Shown: piece by piece, positions 10,713 through 23,144 of the stretch | How positions within the stretch are numbered: position 1 is the stretch's first letter | How the letters are laid out: each line of letters begins with the position of its first letter | Assembly (NCBI GenBank): GCA_003971905.1 | Contig: RSEE01000003.1 | Coordinates: forward strand, 372,001-436,000 | DNA: 64,000 nt | Direction of reading: 5' to 3' | Source of the DNA: Moniliella sp. 'wahieum' | Taxonomy: Eukaryota; Basidiomycota; Moniliellomycetes; Moniliellales; Moniliellaceae | Translations under genes and position numbers: made by a program | Notes under the pieces: model-generated | Database searches by the model: none | What the model saw: only the letters and a program-made list of their open reading frames with translations | Told to the model about the DNA's origin: nothing

Positions 10713-12321
10713 ATGCGTTGGACGCTCTTTGCTTGCTCCCCTTCCTTTTGCCGGGAATGCGCTGGCATCTCATCCTCATCCCCGTGGAAGGCGATCGTCC
10801 GGCTTCCAAACCCACCCTTCCCCTTGGTCAGGTCAGTCCGCCTTGTCCGATTGCGGGGTGGAAGCATCGCTGCTACTCGACCAGAGTAGCCCCAACTTTA
10901 CCGCTTTGACCAGCAAATTTGCCAAAACACCAACTACACGCTACTGCCAATACTGTCGCCCTGCCCAACACAGCGCAAGACGTGTCGTCGCTGGTTCAGT
11001 GCATTGGTCAAAAGGGAATTCCATTTGCCATCCTCTCTGGGGGGCATAAGATGGACCTACCCAATGCCAAGGCGCCCCCCGGCCTGTGATCAACATGGAG
11101 AAGTTTTCTGGCATTCAGTACAATGCCTCGAGTCAGACGGTCACGTGTGGTGCTGGATTGCGCTGGGTGATGTCTACAATTACATGGAACAGGTATGCAC
11201 ATCTACTCTTCACTTTCCCTCACTGTGCTGGGCTCTTTTAATGGACAGGAAACTGACGAGACGGATTCGGGGGAGGTGCAGGCAACAAATGGGACGCGTA
11301 TGCCGGTGGGAGGACGTGCGTCGCACGTGGGCGTGTCAGGGTGCTTGCTCATGGGCTGTGTGATAGCTGGTCGAGCAGTGCCCACGGGTTTGGTTCGCAA
11401 AACATCGTTTCTATGGAGGTGGTATTGGCCAACGGGACGGCTACCACGGCCTCGGTGACGCAAAACACGGATCTGTTCAATGCGCTCCGTGGCTCGGCGG
11501 GTCAACTGGGTGTGGTCACGTCATTTGAGTTGCTCACCACCCTGTTTCGCCGGTCCCAATATGGTGGGTCGTGGGCTTATGCGGCAGAAAATACGACAGC
11601 GTTGGTTCAAAGCGGCCCAACACTTGCTTCAGAGTTTCCCAGTGGAGACTCAATGTGGTCATCACCTTTTTTGGGAACGGGCCAGGTGGGTGTGCAAGAG
11701 TGGTATAATGGCACCGAAGCCGAAGTCAACCAGACTGGTGTCTTTGCCGACTTTGACCGCCTTGCCCCATTCCACTCTGCCTGTTCTAAAGGCGCCCAAC
11801 GAAACAAACTATGCAGGGGTGAACGAACTGGACGACCCAGGTTTGTGTCGGGCCGAAGCATGATGGACGCCGTTCCGATTAATGCTTTGGATCCGGATAT
11901 GTTTGTGCGGACCCGAAGAGGCTGATGACCTGACGACAGCTCACCCCGAATTCAACTACACGTCCATCTACATGGAGCCGTGAAGCGGGTGTGGTGGCAA
12001 ACGTGCCGGTCCCAATGCAGCCTGGCCGCCCGACGAGGGACATGGCTGCCATCATCGGGATCAACCGTTGCCTGGACCGATGCCAAGTACGATGCCGCGG
12101 GAGCAGAGGCGACAACGAAGTTGCGCAGCAGCTGACACAAGATGCAAGCATCTGGGTTGCTTAACGATACGCAGACGGGCAATCCGTTGGCTACTTTACC
12201 AACTACGCCAAGTTTGACCAGGACATTACAACAGCATGTCTACACCTCCAAGCTTGACTGGCTCGAGGGCGTCAAGGCCGAGTATGATCCCGACTGTGTC
12301 TTCTACAAGCGCCGGCATTAG
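10713..12321 (+). CDS. FAD-linked oxidoreductase, berberine-bridge-enzyme type
   Basis: Secreted-type flavoprotein oxidase (FAD_binding_4 plus BBE domains) that oxidises sugars, alcohols or secondary metabolites; the substrate is not predictable. The PCMH FAD domain shows SPNFTALTSKFAKN, TANTVALPNTAQDVSSLVQC, KGIPFAILSGGHKMD (GGH motif, candidate FAD-linking His), VTCGAGLRW and VGGRASHVGVSG. Then come SSAHGFGSQNIVSMEVVLAN and TDLFNALRGSAGQLGVVTSF. The C-terminal BBE segment is YDPDCVFYKRRH, then stop. A 56-bp intron lies at 11193-11248. The length of about 518 residues fits the family. The start at 10713 (MRWTLFA) is a guess for a signal peptide. At least four frame changes. Flanked on both sides by repeats, so an accessory gene. 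Confidence 0.8.
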
Positions 12322-13635
12322 GGGCCAACTGCTACGCCTAAGGCCGGTTGAACGTGGGCGGCGCTGCTGCTAGGTGCACACTATTATATCTTTTTGGTAT
12401 GGAAGAGCATATACTGTTGTCCTTTTGTCTGTCGGTCTCTTTATTGCGATGGTTGGGGATGGTGTGCAGCCAGTTGAAGTTGCTTGCGGGGTGGAAGGAG
12501 GGGAGGAGGTCATCATCATGGAGAATGGAATCATCTACCGCAATATCATGATGGTCACAAGTATAGGAGCTCAATCATGTCACGTGATATGTACCGTACT
12601 AATACCCCGCGGTGCTGTAATTATGTGGAGGGGAGATTTTGCGGGGCAGAAAGCTTGAGCCTCAAGACCCAACGAGATAAGGCAGGCGGGGGGGTGGACA
12701 GTGATGCAAACTTCCGCCTGAGCCAGCGGGAGGAGAGAAGAAGATGCGAGGAAAGAGCGGTGGGAGCGCCGCAAGCCAAGCGGTTTGAATATTCCGATGT
12801 CATGAGATAAAGCAGTTATTGAACGTTGTTGATGATTGATGCAATGTGATGACGTTGAGTTGAACGTTTTGAACAGCTGCCAGTCCAATAGGGGGCGGGT
12901 GGGGGCTCGCGAGCCCCCTGTCGACATGTCATGTCTGCACATTTGATGTCACATATCACAGAGCGAGAGCAGCGGCCGGCAAAGGGCCCGGCTGAGCTTC
13001 AGGCTCCAGTTTAATGCCCAGCTCAAAGGCCGATGCCGTACCTCGTGGTGGCAGCGCTAAGGCTCAGCCGAGCAGTGCAGGCAGCGCAGCTGCTGGGTGC
13101 CCGCTGGTGCAGCGGGATGGGATGCGTGCAATCAGCAATCAGGAAACGGTGAGCGGTGGGTGACGGCTGCATGGTGTGGGAGCGGCGCCTGGGCACACTG
13201 TGGGCAGGTGCGCGGGGCTAGGAACATGCGTGGGTGGCGCGAGGCTGGGCAGCTGCTGCGCACCATCCTGCTCTCGCCCGCTGGTCCACTTTCGCCACTG
13301 CCACACAGCCCCCGCGCCGTCCGGGGGTCTGGGCGGCGGTGGTCGTTGGGCTTGCCTGTGTGGGACGCAGTGCCCCGTGCCCCCGCGGTCGGCTGCGGCA
13401 TGGCGGACCTGCAGGGCTCGCGTCCATCACGCATCAGCTGCGGCGGCTGAGGCTCAGCGCTCCGCCTGAGCTCCGCGGCTCAGCCTCAGCGTCTGAGCGC
13501 TGCCGTGGGCATCGCCACGAATGACGCCTCGCTCCGTCTCCCTCTACCACCCCCACTTCCGCCTGCTCGCCCCGCACGCACCGCACACGCACACGCGTCA
13601 CTCGTCCCACGCCCGCTCCCTCTCTTCACGCGGCC
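12322..13635. other. intergenic, FAD oxidase to UBP
   Basis: No gene seen. TGAACGTT/TGACGTT words near 12850-12870, GC-rich DNA with many GCTCAG/CTGAGC words (12960-13090 and 13440-13500), then the pyrimidine-rich UBP promoter side. Confidence 0.5.
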
Positions 13636-16600
13636 ATGGACGACGCCGTCCAGACCCAGCCGGCCTGCCCAACATCGGCAACTCGTGCTTCCTCAATGTC
13701 GTCCTCCAGTCCCTCGCTGCCACCGAGCCCCTTCGCACTGCCATCCAGGCCTCCGCCCCCACCGATGCTACTGCTGCTGTCACCAGCCCAGGCTCCTCGG
13801 CATCCCCGCTGCTGCGTCGGCGTCATCCGCGCCCGCTCTGCCTTGACCTCGGCCCTGCTTCAAGTGCTTAGCGACATGTGGGACCCCCTCCTACCGCCAA
13901 GCGCACCCGCCCCCAGGGAAGCAAGCTGCCGTGCATGTGGTTGACCCCAAGCCCCTCTTGGCTGCGCTCAAGAAGCGCTTCCCCGATTTGGTCACGGAGA
14001 GCAGCAGGATGCGCATGAGGCGCTATCGCTGCTGCTTGATGCCTGCCAAATGGAGGAGAAGGATGCGATCAAGGCGCCGATCTCAAGTGTTTAAGAGCAG
14101 AGGCAGCTCAACACCTTCTTTTCTATTCAGATCCATCTCTGCATCTTCCTCGCCTCCCCCACCCTTCTGATGATGATAGGTTGCCTCTCGATGTCCCACC
14201 ACCCGCTGGGGATTTGCCTCTTGTCCACAGGCCATCGGCCGGACCGGACGCCGGAACTCCAACGCAAGTGGACACTGTCTCTACTCCTATCCAAACGCCT
14301 ACTCCCCCAACCCCTGTTTCTCCATCTCGGCTTACCAAGCGCCAAGCCAGTTTCCCTAAGGGTCTCAGCCCTCCCGCTGACATGGACCCCAAGGCAGCTC
14401 TCACAGCCGCCAACCCTTATGCCCGCCTTCTCCCACCCACCTCTGTCTCCATTCCTGCAGAGCCCCATCCTACCCCATCCGACCCAACCATGGATTCCTC
14501 TACTCCAACCCAGTACAACAACTCGGTTACTTTCCCTCTTCACCAATTACTTCCCAGGCCAGCGAGCTACCCACTTCTGTGGCGACAGAGGCACCGCCTC
14601 GGTCGGTGGCTTCCACATCGGTCGCATCGGCTGGCAGCGTAGACCCTGCGCTGCACGATGGAAAGTCATCTGTCCAACCCCTGGTCGACCAAGTGTTCGA
14701 GGGCAAACTGGCCTCGACCATTATTTGCCAAGCGTGTGGCTATGTCAGCCAGACGTACGAACCATTCTACGACTTATCGCTCTCCTTGCCCCAACCCACC
14801 ACGTCGGGCACCTTCGTCACAAAGCAAAAACGCATGGCTTTCTTACGGCTTTCCGAGCGTTGGTCCAGTCGCACCGCGGGACGTTCTCGCCCCACACCAG
14901 GCACTGTGCTGGGTGGCGCTGAAGAAGGGACGGTCGACATGCCGGCGGCAGCTGGTACTTCATTCTCCCCTTCTATGGCCAAGGCTGTCCAACGGACCGC
15001 TGCTTCCCTTTCCCGTCCCGGCAGCACAGCCCCTGATGAAACTCCTGTAGGCCCAGGGCAATCAAAGAAGCATCGACCACGTTCGACGGCAATACCCGTT
15101 CCAAGCTTGATAGCGAGTGGGGCCACCGACCTTAGCTCGATTCATTTACCTGCGTCGACGACCCCCTCGCGTGTCGCCTCTCGATCTGCGGACAAGCCTT
15201 CACCTGCAACGCCCCGCCCACAGTCTGCTGGCCCCAGTGATGGCATTCCAGGCAAGGAGCGGAGAAGGTTTTTCTCGCGTACCCCCAAACAAGAACCTAG
15301 TCCAGAAAATGAGGAATCGCGTGTAACTTTTTCCGTCGTCGGACTACCATGCGCAAATCCAAGAAGGCAGTTGACCCAGCGCCACCTCTCCCGGCCTCCC
15401 CACGGCAACGGGTATCGGCACACGCCCCTGTCGCGCGCCATACGACCGGGCTGGACTTCACCTCCATGACAAAGGGGTCCGAGAGCTTGGACACGAGGAG
15501 TACAACCGTTTCATCCCTCTCGGGAGTCCCAACACAAACAGGCCAACTTGCTTCCGCAACCTAGCCCTTGGGCACGAATGCCACCTTGCCGCCTTCACTG
15601 GCTACTCCGAGCCGGCCCGAAATGGACCGGGAAGCGACACTGGTGCCTCCCGACCCTAGGAGGGAGGCCACCATCACCCCTGACTTGGTGGCAAACTGGA
15701 AACGGCCACTTCCCCCTCGCACGTGCCGGATACGCTTGCAATAGGACCGGGGGAGGAGAAGAAAGAGAAGTGGCACTCGCATTTGGGCCCGCCTGGCTTT
15801 GAGTTACCTCACCCACCTCATTCGCATAAGCTCCATCGTCCGTTCCGTCGCTCGTTCCGACCCCATGGCGCCGCCGACTCGTTGGTGCCAGCACCCTTGG
15901 CCATGTCCGAGTCGCACTCTCAATCGCAATCCCAATTGGGCGAGCCGGAACAGGTGCCGGCCCATTTGCTCTACATTGCTCAACTTTTATCGGGCTCACC
16001 GCGAAAGGCAGTGGACCCGGCGGTGCTCTATGTGCTTCGGGATCAGGCGTCGTCACGACGAGGCAAGTTGAGCGTGGCGGATGTGGCGGCGGCGTGTGCG
16101 TCGGCGGCGCAGACAGGGACCTCGCTTTCCCTCGCGGTACCCGCGTCGCAATCGTCGGAAGGCGGCGCGCCGGCTACCGGAGAGGACGGCAGTGCGCTCC
16201 GTTCCCAAGAAGGCACTGGCTTGGTTGCCGCTCTCACACATTCACCCAATCCGAGCTACTGGAAGGCGAGGACGCGTTTCTGTGCAAACGGTGTTGGCGC
16301 AACCAGCACGGCTTGCGCGCTCGGTCGCCTTCGTTGCCGACAGAGCCAGGGTCAGACTCGTCTCCCGACGCCGACTCGGACGACGACCGTCTGCCTCTGG
16401 CCCCGTCGGGTCTGGGGTTGAGGGGGATGACCTCCTCTACGAGCCGTGCATCCATGTCGGTCCCGACGCTCCATACGGGCACGAGCGCGGTCAGTTTGGG
16501 AAGTGATACCTCTGCCCCATGATGCGCTCCCGTACAGGATCGGTTAGGGAAGGAGAAGGATGGGTGTCGGATGCTTCGGCCTCGTGCCACATGCGGAAGG

Positions 16601-17293
16601 CGGCCGTTTGGCTCCTGTTTCGGATGGCAGTGTGTCTGCTCATGCACTCGGTTCGCGGCCGGCCGAGCAGGATGCAATGACGCTCTCGGACCGGAGCGCC
16701 TTCACGCCTTCCAAGCCCATTCGTCGAACGGGCCGGGTACGGCAGCCAGCACTGAAGCGGTACTTGATTGCGTCGGCGCCGCCCGTGTTGGTGGTGCAGC
16801 TCAAACGATTTGCTGTCACGTCGCTGTCGGGCTGGGAAGTTCCTTGATGCCGGGCAGTGCGGCAGGGGGGAAACATGGCGAAAAGCTGGACGACTTTGTC
16901 TCTTTTCCTCCTGTGCTGGATATCGCGCCGTGGCTGGCGCCCCCGCGGCAATCGTACGACCGCTTGGGTCGGCCCAAGCTGCGCTCCACCGAGGCACCGG
17001 CTCCCAAGCTGGACCAGTCTACGCGCTACTGCTTGGTGGCAGTGATTGTGCACACGGGCCAGCTTGCCTCGGGCCACTACACAGCCTTTGTCCGCCATTC
17101 GCTCGCACGTGGCGGGGGGAAGTTCTGGGTGCATGTGTCGGACGAGCAGGTGCGGCATGCATCGTGGGAAGAGGTGAGCAAGGCCAAGGCGTACATGCTC
17201 TTTTACCAACGGATTGACCCCTTGCCCTTGGTACCCCATCCTACCCCGACCGCGCCATCGTCCGCTGCTGCTGCTGCGCCCACGGAATCCTGA
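13636..17293 (+). CDS. ubiquitin carboxyl-terminal hydrolase, USP16/45-like
   Basis: Cysteine protease that removes ubiquitin from proteins. The Cys box follows the start directly (GLPNIGNSCFLNVVLQSLAA, about 13660-13720), preceded by MDDAVQT. The second box reads QQDAHEALSLLLDACQ (about 14000-14050). A finger-type segment KLASTIICQACGYVSQTYEP and YDLSLSLP follow. A long Ser/Pro-rich insert separates these from FTQSELLEGEDAFLCKRC, the second half of the zinc finger. The His box is CLVAVIVHTGQLASGHYTAF, then WVHVSDEQVRHASWEEV and AYMLFYQRI before a Pro/Ala tail. The order and the WEEVSKAKAYMLFYQR end resemble USP16/45. About 1,220 residues; many frame changes (near 13660, 13880, 14000, 14580, 15330, 16250). 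Confidence 0.82.
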
Positions 17294-18370
17294 CTTCTCC
17301 AAGTTGGGTCATCTGGTCATCTGGAGGCTCGTGGGCGCCGGCCAGTTCCCCCTTTTTTCTCTATGTAACACTTTTCGATCACGTCTTCAATACTCATCTT
17401 CGCATCCATCCCCACCCATTCACATAGACTGACCAACTTGGACCCAACGACTACTAAAGATAGATGGATCGCTGATCAGATCCGCGAGGTCTACAGGCAG
17501 TGACGGTTACGGATCGATGGCAGAAGGACGGTTTCGATCGAAGCCTACAGCGTGCACCAATGAAGAGGGGAAAAAATTAAAAAGAGGAGTAGGTCGGACT
17601 TGAACCAACGACTTCAAGATGATATCGAACCGCCTAAACGACCTCGTTGCAATCTCACACGCTAACCGCTGCGTCACTACTCCTTAGTGTTCCTGACGAC
17701 TAAATAAACAAATGTCTATTTCCAAGGGGTTTGTGTCATTGCGAAAAGGGATGCAAAGCAAAGACAGCATGGGTGAATATAGGCATAGTGCGTAGCCGAG
17801 TCTGGTGCTACACGCATAGCAATGTAAGACCATGACTAGTAGCCTTCTCCGGTAGCCCTCGTCCTGCTTCGTACCACCAACGCCTATCTCTCGCTCCAAT
17901 TGATCGCCTACGCTACCTTCCTGCACGCTTCAGCATCCATTGCCGTCTCTCCATACATAGCCGGGTGGATCAGGACGTCGCTACAATTCCCCTGCATATG
18001 CTTCCCCTATCAACAGGGGAGAAAAGGAGAGAGACGCGTTCATTCGTCAACAGGGCGAGCGAGATTCCAAGAAAAAATGGTACAAGCCCCTTGTGCGAGT
18101 CAACTGAGCACGGAGAGAAAAGAGACGTGAAAAAAGTCATTGTCAATCGTAAAAACTGATCGTAACAGATAATGTAGAGTTTTTGTGGGACAGGGGAAGA
18201 AAGGAAAGGAAACGATACAATGAGTATCAGGAAATAAGTGCCCCCTCGGAAACAAATTGGTGCCATAGTCGTGGTAAAAAGGGGGCAGGAGGGAGAAACA
18301 GTGCGAAACCTGGGAGGTTAACGGGTTTTCTTTTTTGCAGGTGCTCGGCCCAAGACAAAAAGCGTCGAGA
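17294..18370. other. intergenic with a tRNA gene
   Basis: Contains the tRNA at 17585-17683. The rest shows no gene. Convergent 3' regions of the UBP and KGD1 genes meet here. Confidence 0.5.
17585..17683 (-). tRNA. tRNA-Cys (GCA), intron-containing
   Basis: The 7-bp acceptor stem GGAGTAG/CTACTCC pairs perfectly. D-stem ACGC/GCGT, anticodon arm TGAGA-TTGCAA, and T-arm GTTGG-TTCAAGT-CCGAC are all present. The anticodon is GCA and the discriminator base is T, as expected for tRNA-Cys. About 27 nt between position 37 and 38 form an intron; after its removal TCTTG pairs with TGAGA (two G-U pairs). A run of T on the minus strand just downstream is a Pol III terminator. The exact intron limits are inferred from the stem. 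Confidence 0.8.
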
Positions 18371-21300
18371 TCACTCTGCCAGTGCGGGGTCAAATGCATC
18401 GTGAAGCAAGTTGTCCAATTCGCGCAGGTGGTGCTTCTTAATGCCCGTCGCCACCGAAAGAAGGAGGCCGGGAAGCGCATTTGATAAAGGTATCACGGTG
18501 GAGTTCGGAGTGACAGGCAGCATTGCGCAAGCGAGGGCCAACGTATGACCAGCACCCATTGTTGAGCGGCTCCTCCTGCACCCAGGTTATATCGGCATTG
18601 GGGTACTTGTCCAGGTGAGGAGTCAGTACATCGTAGGGGAAAGGTGAAATTTGCTCCAGACGGCTGATCGCAACATCATTGATGCCCTGGTCGCGGCGAT
18701 ACTTCAGCAACTCATAGTACACCTGCCCGGTGCAGATGATGTGCCGACGGATCTGCTCGGCGCGACCAGCGCGTCCTCGCCCTCTTCCTCATGCGGCTCG
18801 GCAATGTACTTTTTGAAGCCCCCAGAACCGGGAAGGAAGTCCTTCAACTCCGAACGGGCCATGGGGTGACGAAGGAGCGACTTGGACACAAAGTGGATCA
18901 ATGGCTTGCGGAAGTCACGGTGGACTTGGCGGCGAAGAACATGGAAATAGTTGGCCGGAGTGGTGGTATACACCAACTGCATGTTGCAGTCTTGATGCTG
19001 ACGGTTCATCTCGGTCGGGGTGGGGAAGTGAAAGGGCGTGTCATCACAAAGCTGGAGGAAGCGCTCGATGCGAGCTGAGGAATGTTCGGGACCCTGTCCA
19101 TCGTAACCATGAGGTAGACTGAGTACCAACCCCGTGCGTTGCAACCACTTGCGCTCGCCCGATGCAATGAACTGGTCGATGATGCATTGGGCATTGTTGG
19201 CAAAATCGCCAAATTGCGCCTCCCACATCGTTAGGTTTTTGGGGTCGACCAGCGAGAAGCCTAGCTCGAAACCAAGGGCGCCATATTCGGAGAGGGACGA
19301 GTTGCAGATTTTCGGTGCTTGGTGTGCGTCGATATGTTCCAAGGGGTATACGTTGCCTCTGTGTTTTGATCGTGAAGAATGGCATGGCGCTGAGAGAATG
19401 TGCCACGCTCCACATCTTGACCACCGACCCGGACGTAGTATCCCTCTTTGACAAGAGAGCCAAAGGCCAGAGCCTCGCCTGTCGACATGTCGATGCCCTC
19501 CCCAGTCTAGATCGTCTTGAGGCGGTTGCGCAAGATGCGGGCCAGGTTGCTGTGCACGGTAAACCCATCTGGATATGATGAAATTACCTTGCCGATGTGA
19601 GTCAGCACCTCGCTGTCGACCCCCGTCTCCTTGTGGTCAAGAATCTTTTCCTTAAGCTCCTTGGGCGAGGGGAAACCTTCCCATGCGGATGAGAGCCACT
19701 CCCGCTCGCCCGGGTTATAGTCCTTCGCCTTAGCCGATGACTCTCCGAGCTGGCTCCAAACCCACTTCTCATGCTCTTCCACTTGCTGTTGGGTAAATGT
19801 CCCTTCCTTCACCAGCTCCTCTGTATAGAGTTTCAATGCCGTGGGCTTCTTGGCGATGGCTTCATACATCCGAGGCTGAGTAAACGAGGGCTGATCCGTC
19901 TCATTGTGCCCATAACGGCGATAACAGACCAAGTCGATCACCACATCTTTCTTGAACTTGTAGCGCCAGTCGGCAGCCAGTTGGCAGACAAAGGTAACCG
20001 CCTCTGCATCATCACCGTTGACATGGAAAATGGGGGCGTCAATAGCCTTGGCCAGGTCAGAGGGATACGGTGTTGAACGGGAGAAGCGAGGGTCTGTGGT
20101 AAATCCAATCTGGTTGTTGACAATAATGTGGATCGTTCCACCCTGGAATAGTTGGGAATTGTACATGCCCATCGTTTCGTACACGACGCCTTGGCCAGCA
20201 AATGCCGCATCACCATGCATAAGCAAAGCGACAGAAGTTTTGTTCTCCTTGTCCCCAGCAAGATCTTGTAGTGCACGTGTCTTTCCTGTCACGACCGGAT
20301 CCTCGGCTTCAAGATGCGACGGATTTGCGACCAAAGAGAGAGCGACCTTGCGGCCGCTGGGAGTGGGGCGGACATAGTTTGCGCCTAAGTGGTACTTGAC
20401 GTCCCCGCCACCATCAGAGCCATCATCAGCGCCCTTGAATTGGTTCAGAATACCTTCAACTGGGCGACGAATGACATTGGCCAGGACGTTCAAACGGCCG
20501 CGATGGGGCATGCCAATTGTCACGCTGCTGGCCCCATGGTCTACCAGACGATCAATTAACGCCTTGACCCCTGGGATGAGAGATTCGCCCCCTTCAAGAC
20601 CGAAACGCTTGTCAGTGGGGAACTTGCTGGCAATGAAGCGTTCAAAACTGTCGGACCAAATCAGGCGGTCAAGAATGCGTCTCTTTTCATCAGTCGAGTA
20701 CTTGTATGGTGCCGGGCATTCGATCCGAGATCGTAGCCAATTGCAACGCTCACTGTCGGGAATGTGCATGTACTGGTAGCCGATTGAGCCACAATAGAGC
20801 TTCTTGCATGTCTCAATCAGTTCCCCGATGGTCATCTCGGACGTGGTACCGGAAAAGTGGGGAAGTAATGCGGGAGTGATCTTGATCGTCTTGCCAAGTC
20901 TGCCTCAGAGAGACCGTAGTAAGCGAGTGTAAGCTCTTCCGGAACGGAGGCGCCAGTGACAATTCCAAGAGGATCAAGATTTGCCAGGCGGTGGCCACGG
21001 ACCTGGAAAGCACGGACCAAGAGTTGGGCCTGTGTTGGAAGGGGTGAGTGCGTGTGTCAGAAAATGTAGAACAGCGAGAACGCAGCCCCATGGGAAGAGA
21101 GAGGACAAGGAAAAAAAAAGTAAACTCACTTTGAGATCATCCCCAACAAGTTGGGCTTGTTCTGATGTGAACGGAACTTGGAGGTGGGCAGCGCCATCAA
21201 GAGAGGGCGGAAGCACGACGGCATCCTGGGAAGGAAGGCCCCGCTTCAGACCAGAAAAGTAAATACCCCAGCTGGCGTGAACAGATGATGGATCCTTCGT

Positions 21301-21527
21301 CCACTGGCGGTGCATCTCCTCCACGTAATAGGCATTGTTGGGGGTGAGGAATTTGTCGTTGGGGGATGGGGGGGTTGCGAGGGGGGCAGCCTGATGGGCG
21401 AGCGGTGGTGGCAAAGGCACGGGCCGCACTCAGGCGAGGGGGGAGTTGCTGAGCTTCGTACGGCTAGCAATGCGGCGGCGCGCATCTGCACCGGCACATG
21501 AGCTGAGCGGAGCATCAAAGGCAGCAT
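18371..21527 (-). CDS. KGD1: 2-oxoglutarate dehydrogenase E1, mitochondrial
   Basis: Thiamine-diphosphate E1 of the 2-oxoglutarate dehydrogenase complex in the TCA cycle. About 1,019 residues; yeast Kgd1 has 1,014. The presequence [20 protein letters not shown] precedes [21 protein letters not shown] 100-bp intron lies at 21030-21129. After it come [19 protein letters not shown], the long clean block 19507-20835 ([75 protein letters not shown]) and the C-terminal transketolase-like block ([34 protein letters not shown]). It ends [11 protein letters not shown]...DPALAE. Frame changes near 21430, 20830, 19490, 19340, 18715 and 18440. Confidence 0.95.
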
Positions 21528-22275
21528 GGTTAGGGGGGGGGGGGGGGAGGTGGGGCAGGAGAAGGGCCGCCAAGGGCAGGTAAGCAAGGCGGTATTATCC
21601 CTCACAAGTCAGGCCCGTGCGGGGCAGTATAGCTGCCGCCCCTGGCCCACGGATTTAGTGTGGCTCCCAGGCTCCTGGCATTAGCCCAATACATCCCCCG
21701 TACTAGGACTGTGCTTTTTCAGCGCCATTTCTTTTCCCATGCTCCAGGCCTCTTGCGCGGCACTCCCCGCCGTCTCTGACACGCAATCGGGCCCATGACC
21801 ATGTTCGACGTTCAATGCTGCTCATCCGCCCACGCATGCACATATCGTGTGCGCCGTCCCGTCATATTCACCACGCTCAGTGGGCACAGCATTGCCACAA
21901 ACGTAGGAAATGGTATTAGCAGTGCTACGAGCAAACAGACAACACGTGGAGCTGGCATGTGCAATTCGGTCCTTACAGCGCAGGTGCACTGGCATATAGG
22001 TTTCCTCGGATCCGTCCGCCTTGAAGCTGTCAAGTTCGATAGGGGAAATCGGAATCCAGGCAATATTTTGGTGTCCGGGCCTCCATAAGAGGTCAATGGA
22101 CGGGAATGGCCGACAGCCAAGTTCGCCTTGTCAGCCACAGTGAAAATACTGCGCGCTTTGAGCAACACAGGGCATGAGAGGGGGGAATGAGAACAAGACA
22201 AGAAGGGTCAAAGCACAGGTTGTCTAACCTGGCTTGACTCATCACAAACTCTGCAACAGGACAAAAACACGTGGT
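21528..22275. other. intergenic, KGD1-uL23
   Basis: No gene seen. A 15-base G run (about 21533-21547) lies immediately upstream of the KGD1 start. The rest is unremarkable. Confidence 0.5.
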
Positions 22276-22850
22276 TTAGATCAAGCCAATCTGATTAGAC
22301 ACGTCAAGGGCGTCCTGGTCCTTGTGCAGGCGGATGTACGCCTTCTTTTGCCATCGGGACGGATGAGGGTGTAATCTTGGCTGCTTCGACCGAGTAGGCC
22401 TTCTTGAGAGCGGCCTTGATCTGGTGCTTGTTGGCGCGGCGGTCAACGATGAAGACGAGGGTGTTGAACTCCTCAATCTTCTTCATTGCCGACTCGGTGT
22501 TGAGCGGGAACTGCAACACCTGGTACGCGTCCATCCGAGGAGCCGAGGGGATGCTCTTGCGCAGGTACTTAGGCTTGCGGGGAAGCGCCAGGGTCTTGGG
22601 ACGGTGGAAAGTCACATTGCGGCGCACCTTCTTAACGCGGGTGCCCTGCTGACCCTTGAGGGCAGCCTTCTTGGCAGCAAGAGCCACCGACTTTTTCTCG
22701 GCTGGACAGAGAGGGACAAGTCAGCACTCGTGGCTTTTGTACACAATTGCAGCCGGATATTAGGCCAAGCTACTCCACTGGCACCGCAACCAAGGTCCAA
22801 CGACAGTACTTAGGAATAGGATGCGTGCACTCACTCTTGACGATCGCCAT
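22276..22850 (-). CDS. RPL25: 60S ribosomal protein uL23 (L23a/L25)
   Basis: Large-subunit protein at the peptide exit tunnel, bound by SRP and NAC. Exon 1 is 16 nt (22835-22850, MAIVK), then a 133-bp intron (22702-22834, GTGAGT...TCCAG). Exon 2 has [30 protein letters not shown]-like, [17 protein letters not shown] and [20 protein letters not shown]. The end reads [23 protein letters not shown], stop. Two frame changes near 22350-22370 separate VEAAKI from KKAYIRL. Diverges from the uL22 gene 294 bp away. Confidence 0.93.
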
Positions 22851-23144
22851 CTTGTCCAGGTTGGTGTGGTGGAGAGCCTCGCTGCGAATTGGGTGCCAGG
22901 CCGGGACCAGCAACAAGTTGGAAACCGCCGGCGGGGCGGAATGCAGCCCGGCGGCACTACAGCACTGTGATACCGCAGTATTGCGCCCGCCGGGAGCGCA
23001 GGGCCAGTATCCAGAATTGGAATGTCTCCCTTTTTGAATCAGGGTTCGTAAATAACCCTATTGCTACCATCCCAGCCGCCTGCCCTCCCTGCCAACTTCG
23101 CCCCGGCTGTCCGCTTAACCGTCACCGCAAGACACTTGTTAGCA

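Noticed and set aside
22702-22834. snoRNA inside the uL23 intron
   Set aside because: No convincing C box (RTGATGA) and D box (CTGA) pair at intron ends; the uL22 intron was also checked and lacks them.
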